DNA of 64,000 nucleotides from Comamonas suwonensis (GCF_012844455.2 NZ_JABBCQ020000014.1:1-64000); one strand, 5' to 3'. Counted from the first letter of the stretch, positions 42,904-53,268 are shown. The notes: a model not told the origin generated them from the sequence alone. Numbers and translations are program-made.

Positions 42904-44337
42904 ATGAAAAACCGACTGCTATTCAAAACAGTCTCACTGCTGATCGTTCTGGCAATGCTCATGCTGGGCTTGTCCATGATTCAGGACGTGGTCAAGGACC
43001 GCATCCGCAACCGTGACTACGCCGTGCAAAGCGTGGTGTCCAGCCTGGCCGGATCACAGACGCTTATCGGCCCGGCGCTGGTGCAGAACTGCACGGAAAC
43101 CACCAGCAACCCCAACGGAAAAAAAATCGAATACACCACGCGTGAATTTCAGCGTCAGTTGCTTCCCGACAGCGTGAGCCACAACGCCAACGCAGCCATG
43201 GAGGAGCGCTCACGCGGCCTGCACCTGATCAATGCCTATGTGCTGCACGACCAGATTCAGGCCAGCTTCAGCAACGCCGATCAGTTTTCCCTGCCACCCA
43301 GCGCTACGGGCGCCACCAAAGCCACCGTCAGTTGCGGCAAGCTCTATCTGAGCTTTGCCCTCAGCGACCCCCGCGGCATTCGCAGCGCGACTGTTGAAGC
43401 CAATGGCAAGGAGCTGAACGTGGAGTCTGGCACCTCGCTGGAGTACTACAGCAAAGGCATTCAGTCCGAAATCAACCCCGCCACACTCAAAAAAGGCGAG
43501 CCACTGAGCATCAGCCTCAAGCTGCAGTTGCTGGGCACTGAACGCCTTGCCTTCACGCCTATAGGCGCTGAAAACAAGGTGACCCTGACCGCCGACTGGC
43601 CGCACCCATCGTTTGGCGGCAGCTTTCTTCCCGCCCGCCGCGAGGTAACGGACAACGGCTTTACCGCCAACTGGGAAATATCCTCACTCGCTACCTCCGC
43701 CAGCACCGCCTTCACCCGCCAGCAAGGGCTTTGTCGCTCCGGATATGGCGACAGCGAAACAGACTACACCGTCACCAGTGCGGCGCGTGCAGCCGCATCT
43801 GGCAATGGCCCCTGTCTTGAGACCATGAACACGGAGTTCGTCAATCCCGTCAACGTCTATTCGCTGAGTGACCGTGCCACCAAATACGGCTTGCTGTTTG
43901 TGATTCTGACTTTTGTCGCCGTAGGCCTGTTTGAGGTCATGAAAAAGCTGCGCGTTCACCCAGTGCAATACCTGCTGGTAGGCTCTGCGCTGTGCAGTTT
44001 CTTCCTGCTGCTGATCAGTCTGTCCGAGCATCTGGGTTTTGCCACGGCCTATGTCATTGCCGCCAGTTCCTGCGTCGCACTGCTGGCCTTCTACGCCACT
44101 CATATTCTGGGCAGCATCAAACGCGGCCTGCCGTTTGCAGCCGCCATCTCGGCACTGTATGGCCTGCTCTATGTGCTGCTGCAGTTGGAGCAGACCGCTC
44201 TGGTCGTCGGCTCCATTGCCCTGTTTGCCGTTTTGGCCCTGGTCATGATCTGCACCCGCCATGTGGACTGGTATGCCTTTGGCCGCGGCGATAACGATGC
44301 ACCAGCCAAGGCAGTGGCAGACAAGGAACTGGCATGA
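42904..44337 (+). CDS. creD: Inner membrane protein CreD
   Basis: 477 aa from ATG 42904, preceded by CAGGAG. One N-terminal helix (about 9-28), a large periplasmic beta-rich part (about 30-345), then five or six membrane helices from about 350 on (YGLLFVILTFVAVGLFEVMK, VQYLLVGSALCSFFLLLISL) with the HPVQYLLVG signature. CreD is the main CreBC target and affects envelope integrity. The cre tag at 42820 supports the call. Its stop overlaps the following small gene by 4 bp. Confidence 0.92.
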   Translation: MKNRLLFKTVSLLIVLAMLMLGLSMIQDVVKDRIRNRDYAVQSVVSSLAGSQTLIGPALVQNCTETTSNPNGKKIEYTTREFQRQLLPDSVSHNANAAMEERSRGLHLINAYVLHDQIQASFSNADQFSLPPSATGATKATVSCGKLYLSFALSDPRGIRSATVEANGKELNVESGTSLEYYSKGIQSEINPATLKKGEPLSISLKLQLLGTERLAFTPIGAENKVTLTADWPHPSFGGSFLPARREVTDNGFTANWEISSLATSASTAFTRQQGLCRSGYGDSETDYTVTSAARAAASGNGPCLETMNTEFVNPVNVYSLSDRATKYGLLFVILTFVAVGLFEVMKKLRVHPVQYLLVGSALCSFFLLLISLSEHLGFATAYVIAASSCVALLAFYATHILGSIKRGLPFAAAISALYGLLYVLLQLEQTALVVGSIALFAVLALVMICTRHVDWYAFGRGDNDAPAKAVADKELA

Positions 44338-44606
44338 ACACCACCCAGCATTCGCGCGAAGTTCAAACCCTATTGGCCATCTCATCGCAGTACCTGCTCA
44401 ATGAAGGCAGCGTGCAGCAATACCTGCAGCTCTGGCTGGCAGCACAAAGAAGTGGCGATCGCGCAGCGCAGCAGACTGTTCGCCAGCATGTGGCGGATGC
44501 CGGTCGATTGCTGCAAGCCCAACGCGCCAACCCACAGGCTAGAGCGCTGTGGCTGGCCTTGATGAGCCTGCGCTGCTCCATGCTGATGCCGCGCCTGCGA
44601 TTCTGA
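44334..44606 (+). CDS. Small helical protein, 90 aa, coupled to creD
   Basis: Not recognised. The product is helical, soluble and Gln/Arg/Leu-rich (QTLLAISSQYLLNEGSVQQY). ATG 44334 overlaps the creD stop (ATGA), and a terminator follows 13 bp after its own stop, so it closes the creBCD operon and probably responds to CreB. Confidence 0.6.
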   Translation: MNTTQHSREVQTLLAISSQYLLNEGSVQQYLQLWLAAQRSGDRAAQQTVRQHVADAGRLLQAQRANPQARALWLALMSLRCSMLMPRLRF

Positions 44607-44619
44607 ACTCTCTACCTCC

Positions 44620-44655
44620 AATAAAAAAAGGTGACATGCATCACCTTTTTTTATT
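44620..44655. terminator. Bidirectional terminator between creD operon and mutY
   Basis: A perfect 15-bp stem AATAAAAAAAGGTGA / TCACCTTTTTTTATT with a 6-nt loop and T runs on both strands serves both converging units. Confidence 0.9.
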
Positions 44656-44671
44656 GAAGCAGAGCCAAGAC

Positions 44672-45739
44672 TCAGGCCAGCTCAGAGTCCAGCAGCTTGC
44701 GTATCGGCGCAGGCAAACCCAGTTCAGCCCAGCCTGCGGCATGGACCCAGCAGGATTCATCTGCATCGGAAAGCATAGCTGCCTGCGCTTGATCCATAGT
44801 GACCAGCACCGGGTGAAGGTGCAAATCCTTATGTGTCAGCACATGCAGGAAACCGGGCAGGTCTTGCCAGCTGTGCGCAGCACTATCAAGCCAGGTAGCG
44901 TTGGCAAAGCGCTGCAAGGCCTCATAGCTGTCAAAGACTGGTGGACTGTAAAGCCCCGCCCAGATACCCACTTGCGGGCGCTTTTGTAGCCACACGCGGC
45001 GCTGGCTATCCACGACCACCAGCAGCCACCACGCTTCAGAGGTTCGTTTGACCTTGCGCGTGCGCACAGGGTAGGCCTCAGGGTTGCCAGCGCGCCCGGC
45101 GCGGCATTCATCGTGCAGCGGGCAGACCAGGCAGCTAGGCTTGCGCGGCGTGCAAATGCTGGCACCCAAGTCCATCATGCCCTGTGTGTAACGCGACATG
45201 GCCTCGTGCAGATTCTCTGTGGGACACAGCTGCTGCGCATGCACCCACAGCTGTTTTTCATTTTTGGACTGCGCCAGATCGCCATCAAAGCCCAGCACGC
45301 GCGTGAGCACGCGGCGCACATTGGCATCCAGAATCGGCACGCACTCAGAAAAGCAGAACGAAGAAATTGCACCAGCGGTCGAACGGCCAATCCCGGGCAG
45401 CGTCGCCAGTTCTTCGGCGGTCTTGGGAAAAGCCCCGCCCCATTGCTCCATGACGGTCTGCGCGCATTTGTGCAAATTGCGGGCGCGGCTGTAATAGCCC
45501 AGACCGCTCCACAGCGCCAGCACAGCATCTTGCGATGCAGCAGCCAGACTGGCTACGTCCGGGAATGCATCCAGAAAGCGCTGGTAGTAGTCCAGCACGG
45601 TGCTGACCTGAGTCTGCTGCAGCATGATTTCAGACAGCCAGACGCGGTAAGGATCACGGGTTTGCTGCCAGGGCAAATGATTGCGGCCGTGGCTGGCCTG
45701 CCACTGCACGACAGCAGTGGCAATCGAAGGGAAAGTCAA
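44672..45739 (-). CDS. mutY: A/G-specific adenine glycosylase
   Basis: 355 aa. It removes A mispaired with 8-oxoG. Seen are LWSGLGYYSRARNLH, the helix-hairpin-helix ATLPGIGRSTAGAI, the catalytic Asp in PILDANVRRVLTRVLG, the 4Fe-4S cluster cysteines (CTPRKPSCLVCPLHDEC) and a C-terminal NUDIX-like domain. It is the last gene of the minus-strand group. mutM, acting on the same lesion, lies just upstream of the dynamin gene. Confidence 0.97.
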   Translation of the reverse strand: MTFPSIATAVVQWQASHGRNHLPWQQTRDPYRVWLSEIMLQQTQVSTVLDYYQRFLDAFPDVASLAAASQDAVLALWSGLGYYSRARNLHKCAQTVMEQWGGAFPKTAEELATLPGIGRSTAGAISSFCFSECVPILDANVRRVLTRVLGFDGDLAQSKNEKQLWVHAQQLCPTENLHEAMSRYTQGMMDLGASICTPRKPSCLVCPLHDECRAGRAGNPEAYPVRTRKVKRTSEAWWLLVVVDSQRRVWLQKRPQVGIWAGLYSPPVFDSYEALQRFANATWLDSAAHSWQDLPGFLHVLTHKDLHLHPVLVTMDQAQAAMLSDADESCWVHAAGWAELGLPAPIRKLLDSELA

Positions 45740-45743
45740 GATT

Positions 45744-47741
45744 TCAAGCTACCAGGTTGATGTCCAGCGACGCGGAAGCGATCTGGGCGCGCTCAGTCCA
45801 TAGAGGCACCAGCAACTGGGCTGATGCGCTGATCAACTGCCTCTGCAGCGAGCCCAGATGAGCCTGCGCATTTTCCATGTCAGCAATACGCTCTTCCAGG
45901 TCTGTGGCTGCGCCGCTGATGCGATCGACCGCTTCCAGGCGGCGCGTGTAACTGCGTTTACGTTCGCGCAATTGTGCATCGACAGGCGCAGTCAGTGATT
46001 TGCTCCACATTTCCACGTCGTTCGATGCCGCTTCAAACACGGTGCGCAGACGCAGCGCCAGCGCCTTGATCAATCGCTGCGAAAAATCGGCACTCGTAAG
46101 CTTGAAGGCACTGCTCAAGCCCAGGTACTGGGTATAGCTGCCTTCGATGCTGCGCAGGTCCTCAGTGAAGTCGGACAGCATCAGCGTTGGCGGTACCTGC
46201 AGAGAAAAGCTGAATTCAGCATTGAGCTCTCTGAATGACGTACTCATCAAGTTCTGCATTTCTTCGGCCTGCGCCAGCACCTTGACGGCCACCGCATGCA
46301 GTCGCTCAAACGTCTGCTCGTAGATCTTGCGCACACCCAGCTTGAGGCCGCGCTGATCCAGTGCTTCTTTTAGTTCGAGCAGCTCTTTTTTCAAAGCCGC
46401 CGAGCTAAGCAGCTGAAAAATATCCTTGAGCATGCGCATGTGCACCGTGCGCATGGCCTGAACCTTGGTCGAGCTCTGGTCAAATTCCTGGCTCTCCCCC
46501 TCGATGCGCGAGCGCATGCCAGCAATCACACTGGCGTTCTTGCCACGCAAGCCGCACAGCTCAGCCAGCTGGTCGTCCAGCTCTCTGCGGCGCATATTAA
46601 TAACTCGGTCCACCTGCCCCTGCAGTTGCTGCACATTGGCATGTACTGCGGCCTGCAGCACCTTCTGGCGCTGCCCCATGATGCCGTTGGCCAGCAAGTC
46701 CTCAAACGCGGGCAAGCCGCTGGCTTGCAGCAAGACATCGTTGCGATTCACCTTGGCTACCAGCCCCTTCTGGGCAGAAACAGGTAACACCTTGTCGACC
46801 GAGACCCCCAGCAGATTGGCTGAGTCCTGCTGCTGCCTGCGCAACTGCGCCTGCACCTGCGCGCCAGAGCTGAGGCTGTCCCACAGCGTATCGACCTTGT
46901 TGAGCACCACCAGACGCGATGCAGCCAGCGCATCGTCTCCACCCGCCTTACCGGCACCAGCAGGCAGCACATGGTCACGCCAGATGGCAAGATCGGACTT
47001 GGTTACGCCCGTATCAGCCCCCAGCACAAAGACCACAGCATGGGCCTGGGGGATGAGGTTGACCGTCAACTCGGGCTCCGCACCCACGGCATTCAGGCCG
47101 GGAGTATCCAGAATTACCAGCCCCTGCTTGAGAAGAGGGTGCGGCATGTTGATGAGCGCGTGGCGCCACATGGGCACGTCCACCCAGCCATCGGCATCCA
47201 CCATGGGGTTATCGGCTTCATCGTCGTCATGCCAGAAGCCAAGCCTTCTCGCCTGATCAACGGAGACTTTGCGCACCTCGGCCACCTTGACCAGCGTGTC
47301 GGCAATCTGCTGCGCATTGCCAATATCCAGCGGGTACTGCACCCATGAATCGCTGCGCACACGCCACTGACCCAGACTCTCGGGCGACTCACGCGTGTCA
47401 ATGGGCAGAAGGCGCAAGCTGGGCATCAGATCAGCCTCCCAGCCAAGCTCTGCAGGACACATGGTGGTGCGGCCGGCACTCGCAGGCATGAGGCGACGGC
47501 CGTAGTGGGCAAAGAAGATGGCGTTGATCAGCTCTGATTTTCCGCGCGAGAACTCGGCCACAAAAGCGACCATGACCTTGTCGCCGCGCATCTGGTCTTC
47601 AAGCCGCTGCAATCGCTCCTGCACGGAGACGTCCAGCAAATCCTGCGCCATCAGCCATTCGCGCAGTTCCTGCAGCTGCGAGGCGAAACCACGTCGCCAC
47701 GCACCATGTTGGCCAAACTGCTCGTTGAATGAAGCTGTCAC
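45744..47741 (-). CDS. Dynamin-family GTPase, 665 aa
   Basis: G1 motif FVAEFSRGKSELINAIFF (about residue 60), G3 LVILDTPGLNAVG (about 215), G4 VLNKVDTL. A long helical middle and stalk follow (coiled-coil rich, about 380-560). No membrane helix is seen, so membrane association would be peripheral. Bacterial dynamin-like proteins act in membrane remodelling or surveillance. It begins 4 bp upstream of the mutY frame on the same strand, a neighbourhood common in Burkholderiales. Confidence 0.85.
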   Translation of the reverse strand: MTASFNEQFGQHGAWRRGFASQLQELREWLMAQDLLDVSVQERLQRLEDQMRGDKVMVAFVAEFSRGKSELINAIFFAHYGRRLMPASAGRTTMCPAELGWEADLMPSLRLLPIDTRESPESLGQWRVRSDSWVQYPLDIGNAQQIADTLVKVAEVRKVSVDQARRLGFWHDDDEADNPMVDADGWVDVPMWRHALINMPHPLLKQGLVILDTPGLNAVGAEPELTVNLIPQAHAVVFVLGADTGVTKSDLAIWRDHVLPAGAGKAGGDDALAASRLVVLNKVDTLWDSLSSGAQVQAQLRRQQQDSANLLGVSVDKVLPVSAQKGLVAKVNRNDVLLQASGLPAFEDLLANGIMGQRQKVLQAAVHANVQQLQGQVDRVINMRRRELDDQLAELCGLRGKNASVIAGMRSRIEGESQEFDQSSTKVQAMRTVHMRMLKDIFQLLSSAALKKELLELKEALDQRGLKLGVRKIYEQTFERLHAVAVKVLAQAEEMQNLMSTSFRELNAEFSFSLQVPPTLMLSDFTEDLRSIEGSYTQYLGLSSAFKLTSADFSQRLIKALALRLRTVFEAASNDVEMWSKSLTAPVDAQLRERKRSYTRRLEAVDRISGAATDLEERIADMENAQAHLGSLQRQLISASAQLLVPLWTERAQIASASLDINLVA

Positions 47742-47942
47742 GTCTACCCCTCTTGTTTGTGCAAGTCGCCCAGTCAGCGAACACTGCCAGCCCGATCAAA
47801 ATATAGCATTGGCCATTGTCAGGGCTGCCATGCACTGCTGCACAGCGAGTATCGGCGCATGTCTGCTCACTCTGCATCAAATACGCGCGCATCTCACACC
47901 GTGCTGTGTCATATCAGACAATAGCGCTGAATTGTGAGTCAA

Positions 47943-47988
47943 AACAGCCTCAAGCGCCCATGAAGCAAGCGCTAGCAGCTATCAAATT
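47943..47988. repeat. Dispersed Comamonadaceae-type intergenic repeat, copy 1
   Basis: Read on the minus strand: ATAGCTGCTAGCGCTTG, then GGCGCTTGAGGCTGTTTT. The same family is present at 62124-62170 and, shortened, at 58230-58268 and 54788-54815. It lies in the 246-bp gap between mutM and the dynamin gene, otherwise empty apart from promoter sequence. Confidence 0.6.
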
Positions 47989-48827
47989 CAAAGAGCTTTT
48001 GCCTCTTTCTGGCAGCGGGCGCAATAAAAGGTGCTGCGCTGCCCCTGCTTCATCAGCTTGATAGGCGCGCCGCAATGCGTGCAAGGCAAGCCCTCCCTGG
48101 CATAGACCTTGGCCTGCAGCTGAAAGTGCCCTTCCATGCCATTGGCCGCAGAAAAATCTCGCAGCGTGGTGCCGCCCTTCTCCACCGCCAGGGCCAGCAC
48201 AGAACGAATCGCCTCATACAAAGTTTTGACCTTGCGTGGCCCCACATCCCGCGCCGGTGTGGCTGGGTGAATGCGCGAGTGAAACAGCACCTCAGAGGCA
48301 TAGATATTGCCCACCCCCACCACCACGCTGCCGCTCAGCAGCAATTGTTTGATAGGTGTGCGGCTGGCAGCCAGCCCGGCCTTGAAGGCATCAAACGTGA
48401 AACTGCCACTCAGCGGCTCCATGCCCAAGTGGTCAAGTAACTTGCGCGCCAGGGCATCGCCCTCATCGGGCACATAAATCACGGCGCCAAAGCGGCGCGG
48501 GTCATGCAGTCGCAACAGGCCCTGAGAAGTTTGCAGGTCAAAATGGTCATGCGGCCCGGCGCTGCCCAGCGGCACCTCGTCAAGCCCTGCAAAGCGCAGA
48601 CTGCCTGACATGCCCAGGTGAATGAGGAGCAGTCCCTCACTCAAATCCACCAGCAAATATTTACCGCGACGACGCACGCCCAGCACCTCGCGCCCGACCA
48701 GGGCCTGCGGCAATAGCCCCAGCGGCCAGCGCAGGGGTTTACCCAAGGCTGCAGCATCAATGCGCGCACCCGCAATGCGGTCCGCAAAAGAACGGCGCGT
48801 AACCTCGACTTCGGGCAACTCAGGCAT
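47988..48827 (-). CDS. mutM: Formamidopyrimidine-DNA glycosylase
   Basis: 279 aa. The catalytic N terminus is [11 protein letters not shown] (Pro2, Glu3). The H2TH region [20 protein letters not shown] and a C-terminal zinc finger ([22 protein letters not shown]) are complete. It excises 8-oxoG and formamidopyrimidines. It is divergent from the TPR gene. Confidence 0.97.
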   Translation of the reverse strand: MPELPEVEVTRRSFADRIAGARIDAAALGKPLRWPLGLLPQALVGREVLGVRRRGKYLLVDLSEGLLLIHLGMSGSLRFAGLDEVPLGSAGPHDHFDLQTSQGLLRLHDPRRFGAVIYVPDEGDALARKLLDHLGMEPLSGSFTFDAFKAGLAASRTPIKQLLLSGSVVVGVGNIYASEVLFHSRIHPATPARDVGPRKVKTLYEAIRSVLALAVEKGGTTLRDFSAANGMEGHFQLQAKVYAREGLPCTHCGAPIKLMKQGQRSTFYCARCQKEAKAL

Positions 48828-48859
48828 GCAATCTCTTCTTCACCAAGTGTTCAACAAGC

Positions 48860-50665
48860 TTGGATTATTATGGGCCGATGGTTCATCCTCTACGTATTCA
48901 GGGACTCGCCGTGGCCACCGCTCTGGTCATGGGATCGGCAATCGCATCCGCCCAACCTGCCGATCCGCCACCCAAAGTGGACAGGACCGAGCAAGCGACC
49001 GACCTTGAGCAAAGCATGGAGCGCGAAGGCAATCAGGCCGCCCTCTCTGCCGAGCTGTTCTATGAAATCCTGGTGGGCGAGCTCGCCGCCCAGGAAGGTG
49101 CCCTGAACGACGCACAGGCCCTGATAATGGAAGCTGCGCGCAGCAGCAACAACGAAAAGCTCTACCGCCGCGCTACAGAGCTGGCAGTTCAGTCACGCTC
49201 TGGCGATCGCGCTTTGCGCAACGCCCGCGCCTGGCTGGAGGCCTATCCAGAATCACGCGACGCCAACCGCGCCGTGCTGCGCATTCTGGTGGCCATGAAT
49301 CGCATCGCCGACTCTGCCAGCTACCTGCGCCGCGAAGTAGAGCTGACGCCAGCCGCCAACCGCAGCGCCACGTTTTTGGCCATCACCCAGCTCTATAACA
49401 ATGCCTCAGACAAGTCTCTGGCCGCCGATGTGGTGGAGCAGGCACTGGAAATCGATTTCAAAGACCCCAAGAACGGCCCTATGGCCTTGGCGGCAGTCGG
49501 CCACATGCGTCTTGTGGCAGATCAAAAACAGGCTGCACTGCAAGCGCTGCAAAACGGTGCCAAGCTGAGTCCGGACTCGGGCGCTATCGCCCTGCTGGCA
49601 ATGGAACTGCTGGAGTCAGGCTCCACCGAAGTCGAGCCACTGGTTAAACGCTATCTTGAGAAAAATGCATCGCCCCAGCTGCGCCTGACCTATGCCCGCG
49701 TGCTGCTGGGACAAAAGCGCACTGCAGATGCCAAGACTCAGCTACAACTCATCACCCGAGACACCCCGGAATTCCCAGAAGCCTGGGTCATCCTGGCCAA
49801 TCTGCAGCTGCAAAATAACGAGCTGGATGCTGCAGATACTTCGCTGGCCCAGTTTGGCGCACTGCTACCCAAGCTGCCCGATGGTGTGGGCCGCAATGCC
49901 GGTGAAGCCCAGTTCTATCTGCTCAAAGCCGAGCTGGCCGAAAAGCGCAAACGCTATGACGAGGCCGACGATTATCTGCAGCGCATTCCTGACGCCGCCA
50001 ATCTGCTGAGCGTGCAAGCGCGCCGCGCCGATATGCTGGCGCGTCAGGGCAAAGTACAAGAAGGCCGTGCGCTCATCCAGGCCACACCCGTCACTGGCCC
50101 CAATCAAAAGCGTCTCAAGCAAATCGCAGAAGTGCAATTGCTGCGCGACGCGGGCTTGAATCAGGAAGCCTACACACTGCAGGCCGACCTGCAAAATCAG
50201 TCCCCCAACGATGTGGAGCTGGCCTACGATACAGCTCTGTTGGCAGAGAAAGCCGGCAAGTTTGATGAGATGGAGCGCCTGCTGCGCGACATCATCCAGC
50301 GCAAGCCCGACTTCAAGCATGCCTATAACGCTCTGGGTTACTCCTACGCCGACCGCAATATCAAGCTGGAAGAAGCGCAAGCTCTGATCCAGAAAGCGCT
50401 GGACATGCAGCCCGGCGACCCCTTCATCACCGACAGCCTGGCGTGGGTGCATTTCCGCCGCGGCAATCTGCCTGAAGCAGAAAAGCTGCTGGAGCAAGCC
50501 TATGCCACGCGTCAAGATGCAGAAATTGCCGCCCATCTGGGCGAAGTTCTGTGGACGCAAGGCAAACAAGACCGTGCACTGCTCGTCTGGCGTCAAGGCC
50601 TGAAGGAAGACAGCAGCAACGACACGCTGCTGGAAACCCTCAAGCGCCTGAACGCCAAGCCATGA
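48860..50665 (+). CDS. TPR-repeat protein, exported, 601 aa
   Basis: An N-terminal signal-like helix (RIQGLAVATALVMGSAIASA) is followed by tetratricopeptide-type helical repeats over the whole length, best seen in the last third (FKHAYNALGYSYADRN, PFITDSLAWVHFRRGNLPEA). Met at 48878 is an equally good start; neither has a clear ribosome site. The stop overlaps the lolB start (ATGA). Proteins of this kind sit next to lolB in many Burkholderiales and are thought to be periplasmic; the partner is unknown. Confidence 0.8.
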   Translation: MDYYGPMVHPLRIQGLAVATALVMGSAIASAQPADPPPKVDRTEQATDLEQSMEREGNQAALSAELFYEILVGELAAQEGALNDAQALIMEAARSSNNEKLYRRATELAVQSRSGDRALRNARAWLEAYPESRDANRAVLRILVAMNRIADSASYLRREVELTPAANRSATFLAITQLYNNASDKSLAADVVEQALEIDFKDPKNGPMALAAVGHMRLVADQKQAALQALQNGAKLSPDSGAIALLAMELLESGSTEVEPLVKRYLEKNASPQLRLTYARVLLGQKRTADAKTQLQLITRDTPEFPEAWVILANLQLQNNELDAADTSLAQFGALLPKLPDGVGRNAGEAQFYLLKAELAEKRKRYDEADDYLQRIPDAANLLSVQARRADMLARQGKVQEGRALIQATPVTGPNQKRLKQIAEVQLLRDAGLNQEAYTLQADLQNQSPNDVELAYDTALLAEKAGKFDEMERLLRDIIQRKPDFKHAYNALGYSYADRNIKLEEAQALIQKALDMQPGDPFITDSLAWVHFRRGNLPEAEKLLEQAYATRQDAEIAAHLGEVLWTQGKQDRALLVWRQGLKEDSSNDTLLETLKRLNAKP

Positions 50666-51180
50666 AGCCCATGACCCAACTGCGCAAGACCTGGCTGACC
50701 CTGATGATGAGCGGGGCTTTGCTGACTGGCTGCGCTCTTCCTGAGCGCCAGCTGACACCCGATGCGACCGCGACCAGCCAGCACTGGTCAGGCCGCATGG
50801 CCTTGCAGGTACAGGACTCACAGCAACAATCCTTCAGTGCCGGTTTTGAACTGCAAGGCCGACCCGAAAACGGCACGCTGCTGGTGTTCAATCCGCTGGG
50901 CTCCATCATCGCCCGACTGCAATGGACGACTGCGGGTGCCACGCTGCAGCAAGGCGAGCAGATAACAACATCCGACTCTCTGCCCGAACTCATCACCCGC
51001 CTGACTGGCAACGACATCCCCGTTGCGGCGTTGTTTGACTGGCTACAAGGAAAGGACACCACAGTCACCGGCTGGCAAACCGATCTGTCGCGCATCGGCG
51101 AAGGCCGCCTGCGCGCTGACCGCAGCAGCCCGCCCCCCGAGGCATCGCTGCGCATCGTGCTTGACCAGGAATCACGCTGA
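50662..51180 (+). CDS. lolB: Outer-membrane lipoprotein LolB
   Basis: 172 aa from ATG 50662, which overlaps the TPR stop by 4 bp. The lipoprotein signal ends in LLTGC (Cys about residue 20). HWSGRMALQVQD and the late WQTDLSRIG fit LolB, which receives lipoproteins from LolA and inserts them in the outer membrane. It is followed by ispE, the conserved order. Confidence 0.85.
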   Translation: MKPMTQLRKTWLTLMMSGALLTGCALPERQLTPDATATSQHWSGRMALQVQDSQQQSFSAGFELQGRPENGTLLVFNPLGSIIARLQWTTAGATLQQGEQITTSDSLPELITRLTGNDIPVAALFDWLQGKDTTVTGWQTDLSRIGEGRLRADRSSPPPEASLRIVLDQESR

Positions 51181-51242
51181 TCCGCGGCTTCTGGCCGGTT
51201 CTGGTGCTATCGTTGCGCCTTTTTTCCCCACCTATCTTCGCC

Positions 51243-52097
51243 ATGCACTCGCTTTATGACGTGCCGGCTCCGGCCAAGCTCAACCTGTTTTTGCACATCA
51301 CAGGCCGCAGGCCAGACGGCTACCATCTGCTTGAATCCGTCTTCATGCTGATTGACTGGCACGATGTACTGCACTTTGAACGCAGCCCCAGCAGCCAGAT
51401 CAGCCGCGAAGACCTGAACGGTGTGACCCTGCCCCCAGACGATTTGATTACCCGCGCAGCCCGCACCCTGCAGCAAGCCACAGGATGCACTCAAGGCGTT
51501 CACATCGGCATTCAGAAGAATTTACCGGCGCAAGCTGGCATGGGCGGCGGCTCATCGGATGCGGCAAGTACGCTGCTTGCCCTCAACCGCCTGTGGAACC
51601 TGAAGCTCTCACGCCAGGAACTGCAAAAAATCGGTTTAAAGCTGGGTGCCGACGTGCCCTTTTTCCTCTGCGGTCACTCTGCCTGGGTCAGCGGAATTGG
51701 CGAAATCATTGAGCCACTGAATGGCAGAAATGCCTTACCAAAGCAGCAATTCATCGTAATCAAGCCCGAACAAGGACTGGAGACCGGGCAGATTTTCACA
51801 AGCGATCTCCTGAAACGCGACACAAAGCCTGCTATAGTTGCGGACTTCGCTGCAGAGCACTACGGTTTTGGCCGAAACGACTTGCAGCCAGTCGCTGAAG
51901 GCTTGCAGCCCGAAGTGATGAAAGTCAGAAACTGGCTTGAGTCATTCAAACTGCATGCTAGAATGACGGGCTCAGGAAGTGCAGTCTTTGCACCAATGAC
52001 ACAGACAATTGATTTGAATAGTGCACCAAACACTTGGCAAATCAAAATCTGTAAAAATCTCGAATCTCATCCACTTTTGAGTTGGGTTTCTGGATAA
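51243..52097 (+). CDS. ispE: 4-diphosphocytidyl-2-C-methyl-D-erythritol kinase
   Basis: 284 aa from ATG 51243. GHMP-kinase motifs: PAPAKLNLFLHI at the start (motif 1), PAQAGMGGGSSDAAS (motif 2, ATP loop, about 98-112) and MTGSGSAVFAP (motif 3). It carries out the fourth step of the MEP isoprenoid pathway. A GTG at 51204 would extend it upstream but has no support. The 3' end is AT-richer than the 5' end. tRNA-Gln follows after 39 bp. Confidence 0.95.
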   Translation: MHSLYDVPAPAKLNLFLHITGRRPDGYHLLESVFMLIDWHDVLHFERSPSSQISREDLNGVTLPPDDLITRAARTLQQATGCTQGVHIGIQKNLPAQAGMGGGSSDAASTLLALNRLWNLKLSRQELQKIGLKLGADVPFFLCGHSAWVSGIGEIIEPLNGRNALPKQQFIVIKPEQGLETGQIFTSDLLKRDTKPAIVADFAAEHYGFGRNDLQPVAEGLQPEVMKVRNWLESFKLHARMTGSGSAVFAPMTQTIDLNSAPNTWQIKICKNLESHPLLSWVSG

Positions 52098-52136
52098 AAA
52101 GTTTTAGGCTTTTTGTCTTCGACAAAAGACCTGTGT

Positions 52137-52213
52137 AGGGGAGTCGCCAAGTTGGTTAAGGCACTGGATTTTGATTCCAGCATGCGAAGGTTCGAGTCCT
52201 TCTTCCCCTGCCA
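52137..52213 (+). tRNA. tRNA-Gln(UUG)
   Basis: Acceptor AGGGGAG/TTCCCCT, discriminator G, CCA encoded; anticodon stem CTGGA/TCCAG around TTTTGAT with anticodon TTG; T stem GAAGG/CCTTC around TTCGAGT. Full cloverleaf. Confidence 0.95.
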
Positions 52214-52257
52214 AACATCTTCTTGCGTCATAGCAACCCACAGCACTGGGACGCACA

Positions 52258-53217
52258 ATGCATTCACATCATTCTGATTTCATGGTCTTCACAGGCAATG
52301 CCAATCCAGGCATGGCCCAAGAGATCGTTAAGCACCTTGGCACCAACCTAGGTGCTGCTGACGTTGGCTGTTTCTCCGATGGAGAAGTTGCAGTCGAGAT
52401 CAAGCAAAACGTTCGCGCTCGTGACGTGTTTGTGGTTCAGTCCACATGCGCCCCCACCAACGACAACCTGATGGAGTTGTTGGTCATGGTTGATGCACTC
52501 AAGCGTGCGTCCGCCGAGCGCATCTGCGCCGTGATCCCGTACTTCGGTTACGCCCGTCAAGACCGCCGCCCCCGCTCCAGCCGCGTGCCAATCACCGCCA
52601 AGGTGGTTGCCAACATGCTGCAAGCCGTGGGTGTCGAGCGCGTTCTGACCATGGATCTGCACGCCGACCAAATTCAAGGCTTCTTCGACATCCCCGTAGA
52701 CAACATCTATGCGACCCCCGTGTTGCTCAATGACCTGCGCCAGAAGAACTACGAAGACCTGATCGTTGTGTCCCCCGACGTTGGCGGTGTGGTGCGTGCT
52801 CGCGCCCTGGCCAAGGAACTGGGTTGCGATCTGGCCATCATCGACAAGCGTCGCCCCAAAGCAAACGTGTCTGAAGTCATGCACGTGATCGGCGATATCG
52901 ACGGCCGCAACTGCGTGATCATGGACGACATGATCGACACCGCAGGCACCCTGGTCAAGGCAGCCGAGGTGCTCAAGCAGCGCGGCGCCAAGAATGTGTA
53001 CGCTTATTGCTCGCACCCCATCTTCTCTGGCCCAGCCATTGAGCGCATCGGCAACGGCACGGCTCTGGACGAAGTGGTTGTGACCAACACCATTCCATTA
53101 AGCCCCGAGGCTCAGCAGTGCGGAAAAATTCGCCAACTGTCTGTCGCCGGTCTGTTTGCCGAGTCGATTCACCGGATTTCTACCGGCGATTCGGTGAGCA
53201 GCTTGTTTAGCGCTTAA
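52258..53217 (+). CDS. prs: Ribose-phosphate pyrophosphokinase
   Basis: 319 aa. It makes PRPP from ribose-5-phosphate and ATP. Seen are [10 protein letters not shown], the ATP loop [19 protein letters not shown] stretch ([10 protein letters not shown]), metal site [13 protein letters not shown], catalytic loop [15 protein letters not shown] and the PRPP-binding [14 protein letters not shown] start at Met9 (52282) is also possible. It follows tRNA-Gln in the conserved Burkholderiales order. Confidence 0.97.
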   Translation: MHSHHSDFMVFTGNANPGMAQEIVKHLGTNLGAADVGCFSDGEVAVEIKQNVRARDVFVVQSTCAPTNDNLMELLVMVDALKRASAERICAVIPYFGYARQDRRPRSSRVPITAKVVANMLQAVGVERVLTMDLHADQIQGFFDIPVDNIYATPVLLNDLRQKNYEDLIVVSPDVGGVVRARALAKELGCDLAIIDKRRPKANVSEVMHVIGDIDGRNCVIMDDMIDTAGTLVKAAEVLKQRGAKNVYAYCSHPIFSGPAIERIGNGTALDEVVVTNTIPLSPEAQQCGKIRQLSVAGLFAESIHRISTGDSVSSLFSA

Positions 53218-53246
53218 AATCTCTGGTTTTTCGGGCTTGAGCCAAG

Positions 53247-53268
53247 CAAACCTCCTGCGGGAGGTTTG
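53247..53268 (+). terminator. Hairpin after prs
   Basis: Perfect 9-bp stem CAAACCTCC / GGAGGTTTG with a 4-nt loop, 29 bp after the stop; the following T tract is weak. Confidence 0.55.

Noticed and set aside
49865..50821. 318-codon frame antisense to the TPR gene and lolB
   Set aside because: Spans two genes on the opposite strand and has no signals of its own.
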